NCBI GenBank assembly: GCA_024345305.1
Contig: BRON01000004.1
Location: 682,001-746,000, forward strand
Direction of reading: 5' to 3'
Origin: Mrakia gelida
Taxonomy: Eukaryota; Basidiomycota; Tremellomycetes; Cystofilobasidiales; Mrakiaceae
Length of the DNA: 64,000 nt
Of this stretch, positions 59,182-64,000 are shown piece after piece; positions within the stretch are counted from its first letter, which is position 1; the number at the start of each line of letters is the position of its first letter. The notes below the pieces were generated by a model. That model did no database searches. It had not been told where the DNA came from and was given only the letters and a program-made list of their open reading frames with translations. A program made the translations under genes and the position numbers.

Positions 59182-61857
59182 ATGCCCGTCCAACCTAGCG
59201 ACTTCGACTACCTCTCTCCTGATGAGAAGTCTCTGATCCTCGATCATATCGCGGATCCAGTTCGGTATCTTGGGACCCTCCTCATCGCCTCTATGATAGA
59301 CGGTATCCTGTTTGGAGTCGTCGTGACGGAGGTCTGGAGTTATTGGGTTCGTTCGTTCTTCTCTCCCTTTCAGCTTGGCCAGTCCGCTCACGATTTCCCC
59401 CTTTTTTTCACAGCGATGGTTCAGAGATGGGCTGAAGTTCAAGGGTACGCACGTTCGACACTCGTGTATCAATGTTGGGCGAGCTGAGAGATCAATGGAG
59501 AAGAGCTGAACCAACCTCCTTCCCTCCTCTCCCTCCCTTCCTCCCCCCCTTTCGTTTCAACTTCGTCCTGCTCCTGTCTGTTCCCTCCGCTCTCGGTCAC
59601 CCATGGACTTGTCATCGTCTTCTCTCAGGTCTCGTTACTGGACTCTTCATCCTCAATCTGTAAGCACCACGACGACCCTTTTTTGCAGAAGAAAAGAGGA
59701 GGGAGGGAAAAGCGAGCTCGACTTTCGAGCTCACCCTTTCTCGCGATCGCCTCGTTTCTTCTTCCCCCTTCTATATTTTCGATGAACTGACCGTTTTTTT
59801 TTTTTTTTCCCCTCTTATGCACCTATCTAGTGCTCAGACGACGATGTAAGCACGGGACTGAAGAGGATACCTCAGCTCGAAGATGAGCGACGGCTGACGC
59901 CTATCCCTACCCCTCCCTCTCCTCCCCGTCCTTTCGCTCTCCTCCTTCTCCCTCATCTTCGACGGCTCTCTCCCTCGCTCGGCGTATTTTTGATCCCTCA
60001 GGGTCTTCTACACCGTCTACAGCATGTTTGTGAGTGAAACCGCCCAGGACTCAGCGTCCACAGAACGATCAACTCGCGCTGACTTTCCCTTTGATGCCTT
60101 CTTTTTGTCTTGATTTTTCGTTGCATTTTCAAGGGCCCGGGATTCGGAGTATGGGAAGGAACTACGACGAACGTGGTGAGCAGTTTTTCTTCTTCCCAAC
60201 GCCTCTTCGGACGGGGTGGTCGTTGAAACGTTGACCGATGAGGAACGCGTCTCACCCTCGTTCTTCTTCACCCTCTCCCTTCACGCGAACCAATCGCTGA
60301 CCAATCCTATCTTCGAACTCTTCTTCCCGCAGTACTTCGAGGTAAGTCTTAGCTCAGTTCGACGATCGCCTTCGCGAAGCTCGCGCTGATCCTCTTGTCG
60401 TCTTTCGTCTTGATTTGTCTCTTCGTAGGGCATCCTTAGTTCGTCTACTCGTCCCTTCTTCACCCGACATCTTCCTTACTGACTAGCCTGTCTACTCTCT
60501 TCAACAGTGATCGAGGCCATCACTGGAGCCGTCGCTCAGAGCTTCTTCCTGGGTGAGTGATTCCTCGTTTCGCTTCGACGCGTCCGACGAAGCGCTGACC
60601 TTGCTTTCGTTTCCCAGAGCGAGCTTTCACGCTCATGAAGAAGAGGAAGATCATGAGCTACATTCTACTCGCCATCGGAATCCCTGGAATCCTCGCTGGT
60701 CTGGCGTGTGGTTTGGGATGCGGAATCATCACCGTTTTGTCGGTTCGTCGTTTTCTTCCTTGCTCGTCCTCTCCCGCTCCCGAACCTGACCCTCTTTCTC
60801 TCTTCCTCCTAGTCTGCTGGCGCGGGTACGGATTTTGCAAACTTCGACGTCCTTACTAAGCTCATCATCGGGTGGAAGGCGACGACTGTCCTCACGGATG
60901 TCATCCTGACGAGTGCTAGTGAGTGGATCAAAGAGAGAGGACGAGGAGGGAAAAGCGAGCTGACCACTCGTTTCCTCGCGTCTGTCCTCTCCGTTTAGTC
61001 GTATTCTGTCTCCTGAACAGCAGGACTGGTTGGAGGCAGACTGACTCGGCCGTCACTCGCCTGGTTTGTGTTCTCGTTTGCTTTCTTCCTCCTCGTTCGA
61101 GTTCGTCGACTTCCTTCCCTGACCCCGCCCTCCCTCTCTTCTTCACCAGGTTCGGTGGATCGTCGAAGCTCAAGCTCTCCCCCTCTTTGCTGCCCTGTTC
61201 TTCCTCGCATCATACGCAGCAGACTCCGCTGGAAACATCTGGTGAGCCAGAACGCGATCCTAGACGTGGTGCTCCTTCGCGGCGAAGCCCAAGCTGACCT
61301 TCCCTTTTTCTCTTACCAACAGCCTCATCCCTTCGTTCATGGAAGCAAAGCTGGCGTGTATCAGTGTACTTCATGTTTTGAATAGGTGAGTCAAAGAGAC
61401 GAAGAAGACAAGAACGAAATGAGACGACGCGTTGAGCCCGTTGGCTTCCGAGCCTTCCTACCCCTCTTGTTTCTCTCACTGACCCTGCTCCTCGCGCTCC
61501 TTCCTTTACAGCCGAGGGAGACTGCGTCACGATCTGTCAACCGAGCACACCTCCAACAAGATGAGCGGTCCTCAAGAGCTCACGACGAAAGGTCGAGTTC
61601 AAATTCAAACCTTGACTCAAGTTCAACGATCTGCCGCCGACGAGTACGATACGGAGGGTCAACGAGGCCACCAGACGAACAGCCATGTTCGAGGAAACAG
61701 GATCGAGGACGGCGACGATATCTCTCTCGAGTCGTTCGAGAACGGGAAGGGGACGTCGGGGCGTTCGCATAGCGTCGAAACGTTCAGGGAGGAGTCCGTG
61801 GGGAGTAGTCAAGCGAAGTTGGTACCGGTAGTACCCTTCGAGCAGATGCGGTGGTAG
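59182..61857 (+). CDS. DUF6534-like seven-helix membrane protein 1
   Basis: Fifteen exons splice to 390 residues: 59182-59346, 59414-59444, 59629-59659, 59831-59845, 60002-60029, 60134-60175, 60333-60341, 60429-60438, 60508-60552, 60618-60742, 60813-60918, 60999-61063, 61150-61241, 61323-61385 and 61512-61857. Seven hydrophobic segments are visible: LGTLLIASMIDGILFGVVVT, LVTGLFILNLAQTTMVFY, one around YFEGILMIEAITGAVAQSFF, SYILLAIGIPGILAGLACGL, one around the VLTDVILTSAIVFCLL region, WIVEAQALPLFAALFFLASY, and a last one at about 255-275 (ISVLHVLNSRGRLR). About 115 hydrophilic residues follow. The layout and the closing LN-SR motif match the basidiomycete DUF6534 family, whose function is unknown. 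Exons of 9, 10 and 15 nt are used. Tandem paralog downstream. Confidence 0.85.
60333..60341 (+). other. 9-nt micro-exon (YFE), DUF6534 gene 1
   Basis: TACTTCGAG between a CCCGCAG acceptor and a GTAAGT donor. An identical 9-nt exon occurs in the downstream paralog, followed in both by a 10-nt exon. Confidence 0.8.
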
Positions 61858-62511
61858 ATCTCGTCGTCTTCTTCTTTTCGTTCTCGTCGTTGTACTGCTT
61901 CCCAGTTGTTTTGCTTTCGCTTTCGCTTCGCTCGTCCGTCGCACCTTACCTTCGTTTTAGCTCGCTTTGCTGCTTCATCTCTTTTTCTAATCCTCGGTGG
62001 AATCTTCTCGCCTTGATCTTCTGGTAGTCTAATTCATGCTCGTCGAATCGTGGCTCGCTCGCAGCTCAAAGGGAACTGAAAGTGAAACGAAGACGCGACG
62101 GATGAAGGTCAGGTCTAGCACGCCGACAAAGAAACAGTCTCTGTTTCTGAGCGTTTCTCCGAGTTGGAAAAGCTTCTGAGACTTGAAACTGACACCCGTT
62201 GGCCACGTTGTCGGGCAGGATTTACAACTTTATCAACGGGCATGAGAGGGTGTCGAGCCAAGATTTGACTCTCGCGCGTCGAAGTTTGATGGCGCTTTTC
62301 GGCTGTCTCACCATACGACCGACGGACCCTGGTTCCAGGCTTTTCCCTCTCAACTACACCTTCCTTTCAGCTTTTCTTCCCAACAGTCACCTCCCACTTT
62401 ACTTCTCATTCAGCTCGTTTTCGACTCCTCGCTGCGGTCCTTTTCCACCTCTCCTCGTCGAAGGATCGATCCCTCAGCTCAGCCCTCCTGCCCTCCCTCC
62501 CTCCCTCCTCG
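61858..62511. other. spacer between DUF6534 paralogs
   Basis: About 650 bases: T-rich 3' flank of gene 1, then the promoter and pyrimidine-rich leader of gene 2. No gene supported. Leader introns are possible (CTGAC-type sequence near 62190). Confidence 0.4.
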
Positions 62512-64000
62512 ATGAACGACTCCACCACTTCTTCAGACTCGGGAGGCCTTTCGGTCGCTGCTCTCGAGTACAAGGATTCACCTGGACACTATCTCGGACC
62601 AATACTGGTGAGATTCTAGACGCTCTGGGAGAAGGCAGCGGGAGGTGGAGGAGGGCGAGGTCGACTCGGGGCGAAGCGCGAGCTCACCTTCGATTTCCTT
62701 CTTCCCACAGGTTGCTTCGTTACTAGACCACATGCTCTTTGGTGTCCTCGCTGTGTATACATTTACCTACTGGTGAGTTCACACAGCCCTCTGACTTCAA
62801 CCCTTCGAAAGAGGGAAGCGAAGGACTGAAGGGGAAGCGAGGAAGTCGAGACGAAGCTGATCGAGCGTTGATGTTTCTCTCGCTGTTTCTCCTTCTCTCG
62901 ACAGGCGTTTCTTCAAAGACACCGCAAAATTCAAAGTCCTCGTAACTTTGCTCTTCATAATAAACTTGTGAGTTTCCTCGCTGGACGAGAAAGGACGAGG
63001 AGCGACAGAGGGAGGGGAAACGACGACGCGAGGGAGCCGAACTAACTCTCGCGTTCTCCATCCAGAGCTCAAACCTCCCTGGTGTTCTATACGATCTACA
63101 CGATATTTGGGACAGGGTTTGGACGATGGGAAGGTGCTCTGACCAACGTCGTGAGTCTCCAATCTTCCCCTCTCGCGTTGTTTGGCGCGTCGTCCTCTTC
63201 GCGTCTTCGGAACTGACTCGTCTCGTCTCCTTATCACTGGCAGTACTTCGAGGTGGGTTTGAGACTAGACGCATCATATGAATCATTGAAACTGACCGCT
63301 GGCCTACTCTCGTTCGGTCCTTCTCTTCCAGGGCGTGATGAGTGAGTCGTCGCTCGATTCTGTTTTTGCTCGCTCCTTCTCCTGTCTTCTCGCGGTTGAG
63401 CTGACCGGTCATCATCTCAACCCACTTCTTCGCAGTGCTGGAAGCTATGGCTGGTGCTCTTTCGCAAGCGTTCTTTTTGGGTGAGTTCCGAGAAGGTGCC
63501 GTTCCGTCAACGCGTCGAAATTGACTTTCAATTTCTCTTCGTTACAGAGCGTGCCTTCACCCTCCTCCGTCGCAATCGTGTGTTAGGCTGGATCCTACTC
63601 GCCTTCTGCATTCCTTCGCTACTCGCTGGCCTCGCGATGGGGTTGGGAAGTGGAGTCGTCACAGTTTTGCAGGCGAGCATCGCCGTACGTCTTTCTTTTC
63701 GCTCTTTCCTTTCGTTCTTCGAGATCAAGCTTCTTACTCGACACCTTACTACCCGACTGCCTTCAGACCAACTTCGACAACTTCGACACCCTCAAGTACT
63801 TCATCATCTCCTGGAAGTCCATCTCCGTCTTCACCGACATTCTCTTGACGACCACCATCGTCGCCTGCCTCGTCACCAGTAGGACAGGACGCGAATCGAC
63901 AGACCACATGATCACGAGGGTCATTTGCTGGATCATCGAGGCTCAAACCCTGGTTAGTCTCGACTTCTTCCTGTGGGACGCGTCGGCGTCGAGGCGGATC
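62512..64000 (+). CDS. DUF6534-like seven-helix membrane protein 2, cut by window end
   Basis: Nine exons are inside the window: 62512-62607, 62711-62772, 62905-62967, 63066-63150, 63244-63252, 63332-63341, 63436-63480, 63548-63684 and 63767-63952, then a GTTAGT donor. The product starts MNDSTTSSDSGGLSVAALEY. It aligns along its length with gene 1: FGVLAVYTFTYWRFFKD, LAQTSLVFYTIYTIFGTGFG, YFEGVMMLEAMAGALSQAFF, ERAFTLLRRNRVLGWILLAF and TSRTGRESTDH, with six hydrophobic segments up to the cut. Intron positions match in the second half, including the 9-nt and 10-nt exons. Two exons of gene 1 (15 and 28 nt) plus the 42-nt one are fused here to a single 85-nt exon, so intron loss or gain followed the duplication. 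The seventh helix and tail are outside the window. Confidence 0.85.
63244..63252 (+). other. 9-nt micro-exon (YFE), DUF6534 gene 2
   Basis: Same nine bases as in gene 1 (TACTTCGAG), with a GGCAG acceptor and a GTGGGT donor; followed at 63332-63341 by a 10-nt exon (GGCGTGATGA). Confidence 0.8.

Overview
The window looks like nuclear DNA of a basidiomycete fungus. It is GC-rich and densely packed on both strands. Nearly every gene is cut by many 50-130 nt introns with GTGAGT/GTTCGT-type donors, a CTGAC branch point and a pyrimidine tract before CAG/TAG. The gene set (PWP2, TRF4-type poly(A) polymerase, fumarase, RVS167/Hob1, CipC, HSP78, PEP4, histones H3/H4, SRm160, VAC8, DUF6534 membrane proteins) is fungal, and DUF6534 points to Basidiomycota. 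A Pucciniomycotina red yeast is my guess, not a demonstration. No plasmid, phage, CRISPR, rRNA, convincing tRNA or transposon was seen. All exon models below were spliced by hand; most housekeeping models close to an exact multiple of three.

Layout. 0.8-6.6 kb: a MARVEL-type membrane protein, then three F-box genes (- + -), two of them with a one-base frame break. 6.8-21 kb: PWP2 (U3 snoRNP), a short-chain dehydrogenase, a TRF4/Cid14-like poly(A) polymerase, a bZIP factor and mitochondrial/cytosolic fumarase. 22.5-24.5 kb: a tandem pair of unrecognised, mutually homologous small proteins. 24.9-31 kb: a GH51 arabinofuranosidase relic, the BAR-SH3 protein Rvs167/Hob1, another F-box gene and a CipC-like stress protein. 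31.7-40 kb: a GPI-anchored secreted protein, mitochondrial HSP78 with heat-shock elements, and vacuolar proteinase A. 41-46 kb: a second F-box triad (- + -), part of it a near-identical copy of the first. 46-48 kb: a divergent histone H3/H4 pair. 48.7-64 kb: a frame-broken F-box gene, SRm160 (PWI/SR splicing protein), VAC8, and two tandem DUF6534 seven-helix genes, the second running off the window.

How it fits together. Most genes are unlinked housekeeping functions: ribosome biogenesis, RNA surveillance, TCA cycle, endocytosis, mitochondrial disaggregation, vacuolar proteolysis and inheritance, chromatin and splicing. The lively part is the F-box/LRR-like family: eight members in 64 kb, at least three with single-base frame breaks, and a duplicated 1.7 kb block 39.5 kb apart whose halves have diverged very unequally. 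The other stand-out is micro-exon use (3, 5, 6, 6, 7, 9, 10, 11 nt coding exons), including a 9 nt plus 10 nt pair kept in both DUF6534 paralogs, and an over-represented GACGCGTC palindrome that often lies inside introns.
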